Assembly (NCBI GenBank): GCA_015064695.1
Contig: SVRS01000012.1
Span: 1-49,795 of the forward strand
Direction: 5' to 3'
Length of the DNA: 49,795 nucleotides
Origin: Oscillospiraceae bacterium
GTDB taxonomy: Bacteria > Bacillota > Clostridia > Oscillospirales > CAG-272
Both the position numbers and the translations under genes were made by a program. The notes beneath the pieces were generated by a model that was not told the DNA's origin, ran no database searches, and saw nothing but the letters and a program-made list of their open reading frames with translations. This document shows positions 1 through 9,559 of this stretch, piece after piece (position 1 is the first letter of the stretch; each line of letters starts with the position of its first letter).

Positions 1-1
1 C

Positions 2-466
2 TGGAAGGGCTCGGTCTGGGCTCCCACCAACTACATGGTCCTCAAGGGTCTGAACAAGGTGGGTTACCACGCTCTGGCCCATGAGATCGCCTGTAACCAT
101 CTGGACAACGCTGTGAAGGTGTTCAACACCACCGGAACGGTCTGGGAGAACTACTCCTCCGAGCATGAAAAACCCGGCACCCCCGCCCGTCCCGATTTCG
201 TGGGATGGTCCGGTCTCATCCCCATCGCGGTGCTGATTGAGTACGTCTTCGGTATCCAGGCAGATGCCAAGAATAACGAGATCGTCTGGCGGGTCAACCT
301 CACCGAGAAGCACGGTATCGAGCAGTATCCCTTCGACGGCCGCTTCGTCGATCTGATCTGCGAGGCCCGCGAGGATGCTTCTGCTGAGCCTGTGATCACC
401 GTCAAGTGCGATAAACCTGTCCGTGTCCGCGTAATCTGGAACGGCGGAGAAAAGGTCATAGGCTGA
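2..466 (+). CDS. GH63/trehalase-like glycoside hydrolase, C-terminal part
   Basis: Partial gene: the frame is open from base 2, so the N-terminus lies outside the window. The visible 154 residues match the end of an (alpha/alpha)6-barrel glycosidase of the GH63/GH37 (MGH1-like) type. The segment GSVWAPTNYMV corresponds to the conserved GPxWxPxN stretch, followed by a helix pair and the PDFVGWSGLIPIAVLIEY motif, then a short beta-rich C-terminal domain. Family members hydrolyse alpha-linked gluco- or manno-oligosaccharides; the substrate cannot be told here. The two GH63-like genes at 32-35 kb are related in fold but clearly different in sequence. No signal peptide can be judged. It stops 39 bp before the DUF2500 gene. 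Confidence 0.75.
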   Translation, partial: WKGSVWAPTNYMVLKGLNKVGYHALAHEIACNHLDNAVKVFNTTGTVWENYSSEHEKPGTPARPDFVGWSGLIPIAVLIEYVFGIQADAKNNEIVWRVNLTEKHGIEQYPFDGRFVDLICEAREDASAEPVITVKCDKPVRVRVIWNGGEKVIG

Positions 467-505
467 CGGATTCCGGCATGGACCGATGGCACCAAGGAGG
501 TTTTT

Positions 506-847
506 ATGGATTTCATGTTTACAGTTTTTCCGTTGTTGTTCGGCGTAATGTTCTGCTTCGTTATCGGTATGTTCATATTCGTTTTCGTGAAGCTTGTCCG
601 TCAGAACCGCCACGATAACAAATCCCCCCGCCTTTCCGTCCCCGCCACCGTGGTGGCCAAGCGGGACCACCGCTCCTACAACCGCAATCACCACTATACC
701 AGCTACCACGTCACGTTCCAGTTTGAGAGTGGCGACCGCTTGGAGATGACCGTTCCCGGAGGTGAATTCGGCCTTCTTTGCGAGGGAGACCGAGGCACGC
801 TCACCTTCCAAGGTACCCGCTATCTGAGCTTTGAGCGGGAGCTTTGA
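506..847 (+). CDS. DUF2500 family membrane-anchored protein
   Basis: A 113-residue protein with one N-terminal membrane helix (about residues 5-28, very rich in Phe and Val), a short basic linker with a His/Tyr-rich patch (residues 50-68), and a soluble beta-rich C-terminal domain. The pattern SPRLSVPATVVAKR, then YHVTFQFESGDRLEM, then EGDRGTLTFQGTRYLSFER is the signature of the DUF2500 family, whose function is unknown. Length is normal for the family. The start is supported by AAGGAGG about 8 bases upstream. A perfect 20-bp palindrome follows the stop codon directly. The His-rich linker is typical of the family and might bind metal, which is inference. Confidence 0.85.
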   Translation: MDFMFTVFPLLFGVMFCFVIGMFIFVFVKLVRQNRHDNKSPRLSVPATVVAKRDHRSYNRNHHYTSYHVTFQFESGDRLEMTVPGGEFGLLCEGDRGTLTFQGTRYLSFEREL

Positions 848-852
848 GGAGA

Positions 853-894
853 GAGCAGGGGGAAGGCTTCTTCCAAGAAGCCTTCCCCCTGCTC
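853..894. repeat. Perfect 20-bp inverted repeat after DUF2500 gene
   Basis: The arms at 853-872 and 875-894 are exact reverse complements around a 2-base centre. The transcript would form a very stable hairpin, but no U-run follows, so it is not a classical terminator. The bases after it (CCCTTTCAAAAAC) resemble those after the long hairpin at 16253-16288, which suggests a repeated intergenic element. It may stabilise 3' ends or terminate transcription weakly. Confidence 0.7.
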
Positions 895-948
895 GCCCTT
901 TCAAAAACCGTTGCAGAGATTTCCGTATGGCCATAGAAAGGAGTTCCG

Positions 949-3111
949 ATGCCATATCTGCATACACCCATATCAGCCCTGAGCGGCGTAGGCTCCGCAA
1001 GGAAGGCCGCCTACGAGCGCATGGGTATCTACACGGTGGAGGATCTGCTCTACCATTTTCCCCGTGCCTACGAGCATCGGGGGGATATCCGTATGCTTTC
1101 CGAGGCGGCAGAGGAGCCCTTCAAATCGGGAGCGAGGATGCCCACCCTGCTGACCGTTTCCACCGAGCCCCGTGTTACCCGCGTCAAGGGACGCATGACC
1201 CTTTGTAAGTTCCGCGCCTTTGATGACAGCGGCTCCTGCGAGATCACCTTCTTTAACCAGGAATACCTGCGCAATACCTTCACCGTGGGGGCGACCTTCC
1301 GCTTCTACGGCAAGGTAGAGCAGACAGGGAAGGATCGGTTCACCATGACCGCCCCTGCCTTTGAGCCCTACGTAGAGGGACGGGCTCTGCCCTCTCTGTA
1401 TCCCGTCTACCCCTTGACCGAGGGAATCAGCAATAAGATGATCTCCGGACATATGGGGCAAGCCCTTCCTGCAACGGCGCAGGTGGAGGATCCCCTTCCT
1501 TCGTATATCCGGGAATCGGAGGGGCTATGTACTTTGGGCTACGCTCTGCGGGAAATTCATGCTCCCGAGGATTTCTCTGCCCTCCATACCGCCAAGCGAA
1601 GATTGGCCTTTGACGAGTTCTTCCGCTTCGCTCTGGGGCTGGGTACGGCGGGACGGACGGCTCGGATCATGGGTGCGCCGATCTGCACGATCGGTGAGGA
1701 CGTGATGGAGCAGTTCCTCTCCGCTCTCCCCTACGCGTTGACGGGGGCGCAGGCCAGAGCCTTGGCCGATCTGCGGAGAGACATGGCCTCAGATACCGCT
1801 ATGAACCGTATGATCGTAGGCGACGTGGGATGCGGTAAGACGGTCTGCGCCGCCGCCGCCATGTATATCGCGGTCAAGGCGGGACGGCAGGCTGCTTTGA
1901 TGGCTCCTACGGGCATCCTGGCCACCCAGCACGCCGCCGATCTGTTACCCCTCTTTGAAAAATTGGGGATCCGTGGCGCCCTGCTCACGGGCCACACCAC
2001 CGCCGCCCACAAGCGGAAAATCTATGCCGCCCTGGCATCAAGGGATCCCGCCGAGCGATTGGACGTGGTCATCGGCACCCAGGCGCTCTTGTCCGAGGGG
2101 GTGAGCTTCGCCTCGCCGGGTTTGGTGGTTACCGATGAACAGCATCGCTTTGGAGTGGCACAACGGGCGACCCTGTCGGAAAAGAATGCCAAAGCCCACC
2201 TGCTGGTCATGAGTGCGACCCCCATCCCCCGAACCCTGGCACTGGTCATGTACGGAGACTTGGAGGTCTCCCGCATCGACGAAATGCCTCCCGGAAGGCA
2301 GAGAGTGGATACCTTCGTGGTGGACGAGAGCTACCGCGCCCGCCTGGACGCTTTTATTCGCAAGAATGTCGAGGCGGGGGGACAGGTCTACGTGGTCTGC
2401 CCCGCCGTGGAGGAATCGCCCGACGAGGCCGCCGACGCCTCCCTCATCCCCTTGAGCGCAGATTTCGGAACCCGGACCTCTATGCTCGAGCTTACCAAGG
2501 AACGCCCCATGAAGGCCGCGGTCCAATACGCCGCCGATCTGCAGGCAAGGCTTCCCGACCTGACCGTCGCCTTCGTCCACGGCAAAATGAAGCCCGCCGA
2601 TAAGGATAAGGTCATGAGTGACTTCGCCGCAGGGCGGGTGCAGGTGCTGGTTTCCACCACGGTCATTGAGGTGGGGGTTAACGTCCCCAACGCTTGCCTC
2701 ATGCTGGTGGAGAACGCCGAACGGTTTGGCCTCTCTCAGCTTCATCAGCTCCGCGGACGGGTTGGACGCGGTACGCGGAAATCCTACTGCATCCTCATCC
2801 GCGACGGAGGCGGCGAGACCGCCAAGGCTCGCCTGGAGGTCATGCGGACCACCTACGACGGATATGAAATCGCGGAAAAGGATCTCACGCAAAGAGGCCC
2901 CGGTGATTTTCTGGCGCCCGCAGGCTCGTCGGAGATCCGTCAAAGCGGCGGCTTTCGCCTGGCGGAGACCTGGTCGGATTCCGAGCTGATGAATCATGCC
3001 TTTGCCTATGCTCGTGAGCTTTTGGAGGAGGATCCCGCCCTGGAAACCTATCCTATCCTGAAAAAAACGGTGGATAAGATGTATACACGGGCAGGGAATA
3101 TTCTGAATTGA
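949..3111 (+). CDS. recG: ATP-dependent DNA helicase RecG
   Basis: A 720-residue superfamily 2 helicase that remodels stalled replication forks and branch-migrates Holliday junctions. An N-terminal wedge/OB-fold domain (about residues 55-150) precedes the helicase core. Walker A is VGDVGCGKT near residue 288, the DEQH box (TDEQHRFG) is near 395, followed by the SATPIPRTLAL motif and the C-terminal helicase motifs with QLRGRVGRG. It ends with the RecG-specific QRGPGDFLAPAGSSEIRQSGGF region. It is slightly longer than the usual 680-690 residues. The start follows GAAAGGAG at a normal distance. The next gene is more than 100 bp away and has its own extended -10 promoter. Confidence 0.97.
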   Translation: MPYLHTPISALSGVGSARKAAYERMGIYTVEDLLYHFPRAYEHRGDIRMLSEAAEEPFKSGARMPTLLTVSTEPRVTRVKGRMTLCKFRAFDDSGSCEITFFNQEYLRNTFTVGATFRFYGKVEQTGKDRFTMTAPAFEPYVEGRALPSLYPVYPLTEGISNKMISGHMGQALPATAQVEDPLPSYIRESEGLCTLGYALREIHAPEDFSALHTAKRRLAFDEFFRFALGLGTAGRTARIMGAPICTIGEDVMEQFLSALPYALTGAQARALADLRRDMASDTAMNRMIVGDVGCGKTVCAAAAMYIAVKAGRQAALMAPTGILATQHAADLLPLFEKLGIRGALLTGHTTAAHKRKIYAALASRDPAERLDVVIGTQALLSEGVSFASPGLVVTDEQHRFGVAQRATLSEKNAKAHLLVMSATPIPRTLALVMYGDLEVSRIDEMPPGRQRVDTFVVDESYRARLDAFIRKNVEAGGQVYVVCPAVEESPDEAADASLIPLSADFGTRTSMLELTKERPMKAAVQYAADLQARLPDLTVAFVHGKMKPADKDKVMSDFAAGRVQVLVSTTVIEVGVNVPNACLMLVENAERFGLSQLHQLRGRVGRGTRKSYCILIRDGGGETAKARLEVMRTTYDGYEIAEKDLTQRGPGDFLAPAGSSEIRQSGGFRLAETWSDSELMNHAFAYARELLEEDPALETYPILKKTVDKMYTRAGNILN

Positions 3112-3185
3112 TCGGAAAGCATTGCGCACATATTTCTCGGGATTTGTTTTTTGATGTGAAATGTAAAATTCCGTTCACAATTCTG

Positions 3186-3194
3186 TGCTATAAT
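3186..3194 (+). promoter_or_regulatory. Extended -10 promoter for the DegV gene
   Basis: TGCTATAAT (TG-N-TATAAT) lies at 3186-3194 in an AT-rich stretch after recG. No good -35 hexamer exists at 16-18 bp, as is common for extended -10 promoters. Transcription would start near 3201, about 55 bases before the preferred DegV start. Confidence 0.6.
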
Positions 3195-3256
3195 AAAAAA
3201 AATTTGAGAAAAATTCTAACGAAAGGATGCTTTCAATACGAAAGCGGTATGTTGCC

Positions 3257-4120
3257 ATGTGTGCGAAAATTGTGATCGCGTCGGATAGCACCTGCGATCT
3301 TTCTCCCGAACTGATTGAAAAATACGGCGTTCGGATCCTGCCCCTGGGTGTTGCGCTGGGTGAGCGTCAGTACACCGACGGCGTGGATATTGACCCGGAC
3401 TTTATTTATGATCATTACGAAAAGACGGGCCAGCTACCCAAGACATCGGCCGTCAACCTGGTGGATTTTGAGGAGTTTTTTGCCAAGAATACCGCCGACG
3501 GCTCCTCTCTCATCTTTTTCACCATCAGCTCGGAGATGTCCTCCACCTGGCATAACGCCCATCTGGCAGCCGAGACCTCGGAGCGTACCTTCGTTGTGGA
3601 CACCCATAACCTCTCAACCGGCGGAGGCCTGTTGGTCATCGCCGCCGCTGAAATGGCCGCCGAGGGGATGGAGGCCGCCGATATCGTGGCTAAGTGCAAC
3701 GAGCTGGTTCCCTGTGTGGATGCCTCCTTCATCATTGATAGTCTGGAGTTCCTGTATAAGGGCGGTCGATGCTCGGCCCTCGCCGCCTTTGGCGCCAATA
3801 TGCTTTCCCTCAAGCCCTGTATCGTGGTCAAGGACGGTAAAATGGGCGTGGGCAAGAAGTACCGCGGTAAGTTCGGCGGAGTGTTGCCCAAGTACGTATC
3901 CGACCGCGTGGGCGATGGCTCCGACGTCATCTCCAAGCACGTGTTCGTGACCCATGCCGGATGCACCCAAGAGATCATCGATGCGTGCGTGAGTGAGGTG
4001 CGCGCGGTCATGCCCGAGGCTGAGATCCACGTGACCCGCGCAGGCTGCACCATTTCCTCTCATTGCGGACGGAATACCCTGGGCGTGCTGTTCATCCGTA
4101 CTCACGCTCTGGGCGAGTAA
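3257..4120 (+). CDS. DegV family fatty-acid-binding protein
   Basis: DegV/FakB-type protein of 287 residues from the preferred start. These proteins bind a long-chain fatty acid, and FakB members present it to the kinase FakA for phospholipid synthesis. The sequence opens with IVIASDSTCDLS, has TSAVNLVDF (the conserved TSQP-like site, here TSAV), and a C-terminal EFLYKGGRCSALAA...LSLKPCI segment typical of the family. An in-frame ATG at 3227 lies directly against a GAAAGG sequence with no spacing, so the ATG at 3257, preceded by AAAGCGG and matching the family N-terminus, is favoured. No fakA is in the window. The TraX-like gene follows after 6 bp. Confidence 0.88.
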   Translation: MCAKIVIASDSTCDLSPELIEKYGVRILPLGVALGERQYTDGVDIDPDFIYDHYEKTGQLPKTSAVNLVDFEEFFAKNTADGSSLIFFTISSEMSSTWHNAHLAAETSERTFVVDTHNLSTGGGLLVIAAAEMAAEGMEAADIVAKCNELVPCVDASFIIDSLEFLYKGGRCSALAAFGANMLSLKPCIVVKDGKMGVGKKYRGKFGGVLPKYVSDRVGDGSDVISKHVFVTHAGCTQEIIDACVSEVRAVMPEAEIHVTRAGCTISSHCGRNTLGVLFIRTHALGE

Positions 4121-4126
4121 TCTTTT

Positions 4127-4891
4127 ATGAGTATGCAAGCAAAGGTCCCCACCGTCAAACGGTGGGGACTCTCCGCATCTACCCTCAAGATCATCGCCTG
4201 TGTGACCATGGTGATCGACCACGTGGGGGCTTACATATTCACAGACCTGGAGATCCTGCGGATCATCGGCCGCCTGTCCTTTCCCATCTTTGCCTACTTC
4301 ATCGCGGAAGGGTGTCGGTATACCCGCCATAAGCTGAAGCGCTTCTTGCTGGTGTTCGGGCTGGGATTGCTCTGCGAAGCTGCCTTTTTCCTCTATACGG
4401 GGGGCTTGGACGGCGGAATTTTGATGACCTTTTCCTTCTCTATTCTCTTGATCTATGAGGTACAGGCAATCAAAGCCGCCTGGGCCGGGGGAAGGTGGGG
4501 ACGTATGCTTTTGTGGCTGCTGGCTACGGCGGCTTCCTTGGTGAGTGTCTATGGCTTTATCGAGCATATCCTCTACGTCAGCTACGGCTTTTGGGGCGTG
4601 CTGATTCCCGTGTTCACCGCCCTGCCCGACTACAAGGAGGGGGAAGCACCGCGCTTTTTCCGTTGCCTGTCGGGGCTTCCGCCAAAGCTGGCCTTTTGCG
4701 CCCTGGGTATGCTTTTGCTTTGCATTCCCCGGGGATTGACCACGAATATTCAATCCTACTGTTTCTTCGCTTTAATCCCGCTGGCGCTCTATAACGGTCA
4801 GCCCGGAGTCAAGGGCATGAAGTACGGATTTTACCTGTTCTATCCCCTCCACCTGGTGGCCATTTTCCTGCTGGAGATGCTCTTGCGGTGA
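4127..4891 (+). CDS. TraX family membrane protein
   Basis: A 254-residue polytopic membrane protein with about seven or eight predicted helices. The N-terminal pattern LSASTLKIIACVTMVIDHVG followed by LRIIGRLSFPIFAYFIAEG is the hallmark of the TraX family. The namesake F-plasmid TraX acetylates pilin, but chromosomal homologues in Firmicutes are uncharacterised and resemble membrane acyltransferases in layout. It starts 6 bp after the DegV stop with only a weak ribosome binding site, so coupled translation is likely. A symmetrical hairpin (4949-4976) separates it from the convergent phosphodiesterase gene. Confidence 0.88.
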   Translation: MSMQAKVPTVKRWGLSASTLKIIACVTMVIDHVGAYIFTDLEILRIIGRLSFPIFAYFIAEGCRYTRHKLKRFLLVFGLGLLCEAAFFLYTGGLDGGILMTFSFSILLIYEVQAIKAAWAGGRWGRMLLWLLATAASLVSVYGFIEHILYVSYGFWGVLIPVFTALPDYKEGEAPRFFRCLSGLPPKLAFCALGMLLLCIPRGLTTNIQSYCFFALIPLALYNGQPGVKGMKYGFYLFYPLHLVAIFLLEMLLR

Positions 4892-4948
4892 AGGATACGA
4901 TATTTCGTTGGATTTCTCAAGCGCAACGAGAAAATAGGAATTATATCG

Positions 4949-4976
4949 AAAGGGGCACACGCCGGTGTGCCCCTTT
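4949..4976. terminator. Palindrome between convergent genes
   Basis: A 12-bp inverted repeat (AAAGGGGCACAC / GTGTGCCCCTTT) with the four-base loop GCCG. It lies between the TraX-like gene (plus) and the YmdB-type gene (minus). No clear U-run follows on either strand, so it is only a probable bidirectional terminator. Confidence 0.5.
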
Positions 4977-5053
4977 CCACAGATTATTCCGATATTTTGA
5001 AGGAGTCACGAATTTCGAGATGAAGGACTCCTGAAGAGCTCGCACCGATTGAT

Positions 5054-5830
5054 TCAAAACGTCACTCGCTCTACCCGGATGCAATGGTAGGGCTTTTTAT
5101 TTTCCAGGGTGAACAGAACGCCCTGGGCCTCGATGGGACCGTCGGCTACGGTAAAGCGCGCGGGCATGTGCGTCCGCATCTTGTACAGAACGGCATCGGC
5201 GGCCGTGCCGAGGATCCCGTTTGTGGGTCCCGTCATGCCCAGATCCGTAACGTATCCCGTTCCCTTGGGGAGTATGCGGGAATCGGCGGTGGGGACGTGG
5301 GTGTGGGTGCCGAAGACCACCTGTACCCGACCGTCCAAATGGTAGCCCATGGCCAGCTTCTCAGAGGTGGCCTCGGCGTGGAAGTCCAGCAGGGCGACGT
5401 CGTAGGCCCCCCGCTCCCGTTCCAGTATACGGTCTACCACGGTGAAGGGGTTGTCCAGCGGGTCCAGAAAGGCGGTTCCCGACAGGTTCATGCAGAGCAG
5501 GCGAAGACCGCTGGCCTCGCGGATGGCGTAGCCCACTCCGGGGCAGGCGGCGGGATAGTTGGCAGGGCGAATGATCTCGGAGCTTCGATCATCCAGAAAG
5601 CTATAAATATCCCGGCTTCCGAAGGCGTGATTTCCCAGGGTGATGAGGTCCGCCCCGCAGTCCAGCAGGGCCTCGGCGTCCTGTGCGCACAGCCCGTGGA
5701 TCTCGGATGCGTTCTCCCCGTTGCACACCACGAAGTCCGCGCCCAAGGAGGCTTTCATGCGGCGGAGACTTTGGGAAAGGTAATCGATGCTGCGGCGGCC
5801 GACAACGTCGCCGATGGTGAGGATCTTCAT
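5054..5830 (-). CDS. YmdB-type metallophosphoesterase (TIGR00282 family)
   Basis: A 258-residue calcineurin-like phosphoesterase of the YmdB family, which in Bacillus hydrolyses 2',3'- and 3',5'-cyclic nucleotides and affects biofilm formation. Metal-binding motifs are in order: GDVVGR at the N-terminus, NGENAS (about residue 38), LGNHAF (about 67), DFHAEATSEK (about 149) and GTHTHVPTAD (about 173). The length is normal. The upstream purine-rich sequence gives only a moderate ribosome binding site. It shares strand with the genes to its right but is separated by about 65 bp from the nearest. In many Firmicutes it lies next to rny, which is not seen here. Confidence 0.93.
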   Translation of the reverse strand: MKILTIGDVVGRRSIDYLSQSLRRMKASLGADFVVCNGENASEIHGLCAQDAEALLDCGADLITLGNHAFGSRDIYSFLDDRSSEIIRPANYPAACPGVGYAIREASGLRLLCMNLSGTAFLDPLDNPFTVVDRILERERGAYDVALLDFHAEATSEKLAMGYHLDGRVQVVFGTHTHVPTADSRILPKGTGYVTDLGMTGPTNGILGTAADAVLYKMRTHMPARFTVADGPIEAQGVLFTLENKKPYHCIRVERVTF

Positions 5831-5895
5831 GTTCTTTCTCTTTCTGTAAAAGATTTTTTGAGCGGCGGGAGGGGCAAGTCCCCCTCCGGCGGGCT

Positions 5896-6579
5896 TCAGG
5901 CTTCTGCTCGGGAGTCGTGTAAAACGGGTTCGGCAGAATCGGGCGGGGCGAATTTTTCGGCCAGACCTTCGGAGCGGCGGGTGTACGCGAAAATGAGGAT
6001 ACCGCCGAGGGCGGGGACGAATACGGAAACTGCCGTCAGAAGGGTTTGCGAGGGGACTCCCAACGCTGAATAAATACGGCAGAGAGCAGGGCAGTAGGCG
6101 GTCAGATACATGATGGTCATGACCATGTAAATGATCCCCGCCACAAAGGCGACCAGCCCGCCGATGGTGTAGAGCGTCATCATGAAGGGCGACGTATCCG
6201 AGAGCGCATCTCCGCCCGCACCCATAAGGGTAAAAATGGATAGGATCGCCGCCATCGCAAAGAATCCTGCACCCACGGCCGCCATACCGCCCGATACGGT
6301 ACTCCCGATGCTGTAGCCCAACAGCTTGCGTCGCAACTTGGAAGGCTCATAGAAGGGTGCGTCACGGTCGGCCTCGGTGGTCATGCGATTGTCGGTGTAG
6401 ATGTCGGTGACCTGCCCCAGCAGGTACAGGCAGCCGAAGGGGATCCACGCCAACCAGGGCCTGGGGCACCCGAGGACCTTCGCCAGGCGGGACAGACCGA
6501 TGCCGAGGAATACGTAGCCTGCAAGAAAGGACAGGATCGAGTAGGCCGCGGATACGTACATTTCTATAGTAGGGTTCAT
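5896..6579 (-). CDS. Hypothetical polytopic membrane protein
   Basis: A 227-residue membrane protein with about five hydrophobic helices: two near the N-terminus (residues 8-50, with an amphipathic WLAWIPFGCLYLLGQV stretch) and three in the second half. A charged loop (DNRMTTEADRDAPFYEPSKLRRK) lies between. The start at 6579 is chosen because AAAGGAG sits 8 bases upstream; an in-frame TTG six codons earlier overlaps that site and is unlikely. I do not recognise the family, though the N-terminal layout resembles small membrane proteins of gut Clostridia. It lies 65 bp from the YmdB-type gene and about 100 bp from the CDF transporter. Confidence 0.75.
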   Translation of the reverse strand: MNPTIEMYVSAAYSILSFLAGYVFLGIGLSRLAKVLGCPRPWLAWIPFGCLYLLGQVTDIYTDNRMTTEADRDAPFYEPSKLRRKLLGYSIGSTVSGGMAAVGAGFFAMAAILSIFTLMGAGGDALSDTSPFMMTLYTIGGLVAFVAGIIYMVMTIMYLTAYCPALCRIYSALGVPSQTLLTAVSVFVPALGGILIFAYTRRSEGLAEKFAPPDSAEPVLHDSRAEA

Positions 6580-6676
6580 ATCGCTTGCTCCTTTCAAGAT
6601 TTGAAGGTAAACCTAATTTTTCATAAGGTTTTTGGGAGTTCTAAGCCGCCGGAGGCACGCTCCCCGCTTCCCAAAA

Positions 6677-7843
6677 TCACTCCCGATCTACCGTGATCAC
6701 CGCAAACAACCGCTCGTCTGCCCTGTGAATGGCATCCGCCAGCGCGGACCGAAGTTCAGCATCGGGGGTGGCCAACTCAAAGGGGGCCGCCACGTCGAAG
6801 ATGAGGTTGGTGTGGGTGTCCCCGGGAACGATGCGGAAATCGTGGATGCGGAGGCGGGCGTCTATGCCTTGAGCGTGGGCTTCGGCCAACTCCTTCAGCG
6901 CGACCACCCGCGGGTCGCGGATCGCCACGGGGTCCATGTGGACGGTGGCCTCAATGCCGCACTCCACCCGCAGGCGGCGCTCAATGAGGTCGGCCATGTC
7001 GTGGGAGGCGTAGATGTCGGCATCCCCGTCCACCTCAATGTGCAGGGAGGCCATGACCCGTCCGGGGCCGTAGTTATGCACCACCAGATCGTGGAGGCCG
7101 ATCACGCCCTTGCTCTCAAATTCCGTAATCAAAGCGCGGATCTGCTCCACAGTTTCCTCGGAGGGGCCCTCGCCCAGAATGGAATTCTTTGTATCGTTCA
7201 GAATCTTGATGCCGGCCCACAGGATGAGCAGAGCCACGAGGATGCCCATGTAGGCGTCGGGGTCAAAGCCTGTGAATTTAAAAACCAGGGTAGCGACCAG
7301 GACGGTGGCAGTCGCGCCTGCATCCGACAGGGAATCGGCGGCGGTGGCCCGCATGACCGAGGAATCAATGATCCTGGCGATCCTGCGGTTGAACGCGCAC
7401 AGCCACAACTTGATCAGCACCGATGCGGCCAGAACACCTACGGATAACCAACTGAAAATGGTTTCGGTGGGATGCAGAAGCTTATCCACCGCGCCCGAGA
7501 GTAACTCCCAGCCAATGAGCAGAATGAGGAAGGAAACGATCATGGAGGACACGTATTCGATGCGGGCGTGCCCGAAGGGATGGCCGCGGTCGGCAGGCTT
7601 GGCGGCAATCTTAAAGGTAATGAGGGAAATGATCTGGGAACCCGCATCCGAGAGGTTGTTTACCGCATCGGCCTGAACCGAGATGGCGCCGAACAGAAAG
7701 CCCACGGTGAACTTGCCTACGGCCAACAGAAGATTGAGAATGATCCCCACCGTAGCGGCCAGAGTGCCGTAGGCGCGGCGGACGGCGGGAGAGTGGGTGG
7801 AATGGGGGGATTTGATGAATAGCTTTATGAGAAGGGAAGTCAT
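6677..7843 (-). CDS. Cation diffusion facilitator (CDF) metal transporter
   Basis: A 388-residue proton-coupled metal efflux protein of the inner membrane. Six transmembrane helices (about residues 25-215) are followed by a cytoplasmic ferredoxin-like dimerisation domain (about 235-315) and a C-terminal extension of about 70 residues. The helix 2 site is N62-x3-D66 (VNNLSDAG) and the helix 5 site is D170-x3-D174 (DSLSDAG), rather than the HxxxD of zinc exporters. An Asn/Asp/Asp/Asp set like this is associated with manganese export in the MntE type, so manganese is a reasonable but unproven guess. AAGGAA precedes the start. The C-terminal extension is longer than in FieF. Confidence 0.92.
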   Translation of the reverse strand: MTSLLIKLFIKSPHSTHSPAVRRAYGTLAATVGIILNLLLAVGKFTVGFLFGAISVQADAVNNLSDAGSQIISLITFKIAAKPADRGHPFGHARIEYVSSMIVSFLILLIGWELLSGAVDKLLHPTETIFSWLSVGVLAASVLIKLWLCAFNRRIARIIDSSVMRATAADSLSDAGATATVLVATLVFKFTGFDPDAYMGILVALLILWAGIKILNDTKNSILGEGPSEETVEQIRALITEFESKGVIGLHDLVVHNYGPGRVMASLHIEVDGDADIYASHDMADLIERRLRVECGIEATVHMDPVAIRDPRVVALKELAEAHAQGIDARLRIHDFRIVPGDTHTNLIFDVAAPFELATPDAELRSALADAIHRADERLFAVITVDRE

Positions 7844-7903
7844 GGGTTTTCCTTTCGGGAAAAAGTGAAATACGCCTGCGGCGTTTGGGAACGGAGAGTG
7901 GGG

Positions 7904-9487
7904 TCAGCGGTCTCCCCAGTATTTTCTGTCAAGGGAACGGAGCTGGATCGCCTCCGCAATATGCTCCGCCCCAATTACGGGAGACTCGGCCAGGTCGGCA
8001 ATGGTGCGGGCTACGCGAAGGATGCGGTCGTGACCGCGGGCGGATAGCCCCAGGGAGGTGAAGGCGGCACGGAGCAGCTCGGAGGCATCGTCGGTCATGA
8101 TACAGTATCGGCGGATGGCGGCAGGGTCCAGCTGAGCATTGCAGAAGGGGCGTTTGGCGGAGGGGGTCTGCACGCCCGTATCTCCGTCCGCCTCGGCCAT
8201 GCGGCGGGCGGCGTACTCTCTTGCCTTGCAGACTCTTGCGCGGACGTCGGCGGAGCGCTCCACGGTGGAGGAATCCTCCTTGGCGGCCAACTCGTCGTAG
8301 GTCAGGGAGGGAAGCTCGATCTGAATGTCAATACGATCCAGCATGGGGCCGCTGATGCGGGACATATATCGCTGAACGTCGGCGGGCTTGCAGGTACACT
8401 GGCGAGACGGGTCACCGAAATATCCGCAACGGCAGGGGTTCATGGCCGCCACCAGCATGAAGGAGCAGGGGAAGGTAACTCGCCCGTTGGCGCGGGTGAT
8501 GGTGACCTTGCGGTCCTCAATGGGCTGGCGGAGACCGTCGGTGACCTGCTTGGGAAATTCGGGTAGCTCATCCAGAAACAGCACCCCGTGGTGTGCCAGG
8601 GAGACCTCGCCGGGCAGAGGATTTGCGCCTCCGCCGATGAGACTGACGGCAGACATGGTGTGGTGGGGGGAACGGAAGGGGCGGCACCGCAGGAGGGAGA
8701 CGCCGTCGGGGAGGGTTCCCGAAACCGAGTGGACCTTGGTGGCTTCGATGGCCTCGGCAAAGGTCAAGGGAGGAAGGATGGAGGGAAGCCGCTTGGCCAG
8801 CATGGATTTGCCCGTGCCGGGAGGGCCGATGAGCAGGATGTTATGCCCGCCCGCTGCGGCGATCTCCATGGCTCTCTTGGCCAGCTTTTGACCCTTGACG
8901 TCGGCGAAATCCACGTCGTAGACGTCTCGCGCCTCCAGGGAGGCGGCGGGGCGCGGAACGGGGGACAGTACGTTGCGGCCGTTGAGGTGGTCGATGAGGG
9001 TGCGCATGTTGGTCACACCGTATACCGATATGCCCTCCACGGCGGCCGCCTCGGGGGCGTTTTCAAGGGAGGTATAGAACTCGCTCATGCCGGCGTTGCG
9101 GGCGGCCACGCACATGGACAGCACACCGCGAACGGGCCGGAACTCCCCCGATAGGGAAAGCTCGCCCACGAAGCAGCGGTGGGAAAAGTCTACGCCGGGG
9201 CGGATGATACCCACGGTGGCCATAATACCCGTGAGGATGGCCGCATCAAAGCCGGAGCCCTCCTTGCGGCGGTCGGCCGGGGCCAAATTCACCAGAAGCG
9301 CACATTCCGGGAAGGGATACCCGGAGTTTTCGCAGGCAGTGCGTACCCGCTCCTTGGCCTCCTTAACGGCGGCATCCGGTAGGCCAACCAGTTCGAATTC
9401 CGACAGGCGGTTGGTACCGTCCACCTCTACGCTGACCACGAAGCCGTCGATGCCGAAGAGACCTGCGCTGTATACCGTTGAAAGCAT
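7904..9487 (-). CDS. YifB/ComM family Mg-chelatase-like AAA+ ATPase
   Basis: A 527-residue protein with an N-terminal Lon-protease-like fold (about residues 1-190), a central Mg-chelatase-type AAA+ domain and a C-terminal helical domain. Walker A is [18 protein letters not shown] (about residue 220), and the typical [18 protein letters not shown] and AAMNPCRCG motifs follow. The closest studied member, ComM, is a hexameric helicase that drives branch migration during natural transformation, so a role in recombination is likely. AAGGAG lies 9 bases before the start, and a minus-strand promoter is visible at 9560-9588. Confidence 0.95.
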   Translation of the reverse strand: MLSTVYSAGLFGIDGFVVSVEVDGTNRLSEFELVGLPDAAVKEAKERVRTACENSGYPFPECALLVNLAPADRRKEGSGFDAAILTGIMATVGIIRPGVDFSHRCFVGELSLSGEFRPVRGVLSMCVAARNAGMSEFYTSLENAPEAAAVEGISVYGVTNMRTLIDHLNGRNVLSPVPRPAASLEARDVYDVDFADVKGQKLAKRAMEIAAAGGHNILLIGPPGTGKSMLAKRLPSILPPLTFAEAIEATKVHSVSGTLPDGVSLLRCRPFRSPHHTMSAVSLIGGGANPLPGEVSLAHHGVLFLDELPEFPKQVTDGLRQPIEDRKVTITRANGRVTFPCSFMLVAAMNPCRCGYFGDPSRQCTCKPADVQRYMSRISGPMLDRIDIQIELPSLTYDELAAKEDSSTVERSADVRARVCKAREYAARRMAEADGDTGVQTPSAKRPFCNAQLDPAAIRRYCIMTDDASELLRAAFTSLGLSARGHDRILRVARTIADLAESPVIGAEHIAEAIQLRSLDRKYWGDR

Positions 9488-9559
9488 GATCCTATCTCCT
9501 TGTTATTTGTACGTCTGGGGAGGAATATCCTTCTGAAAGCGCGTCCCTCCCATGCCGTC

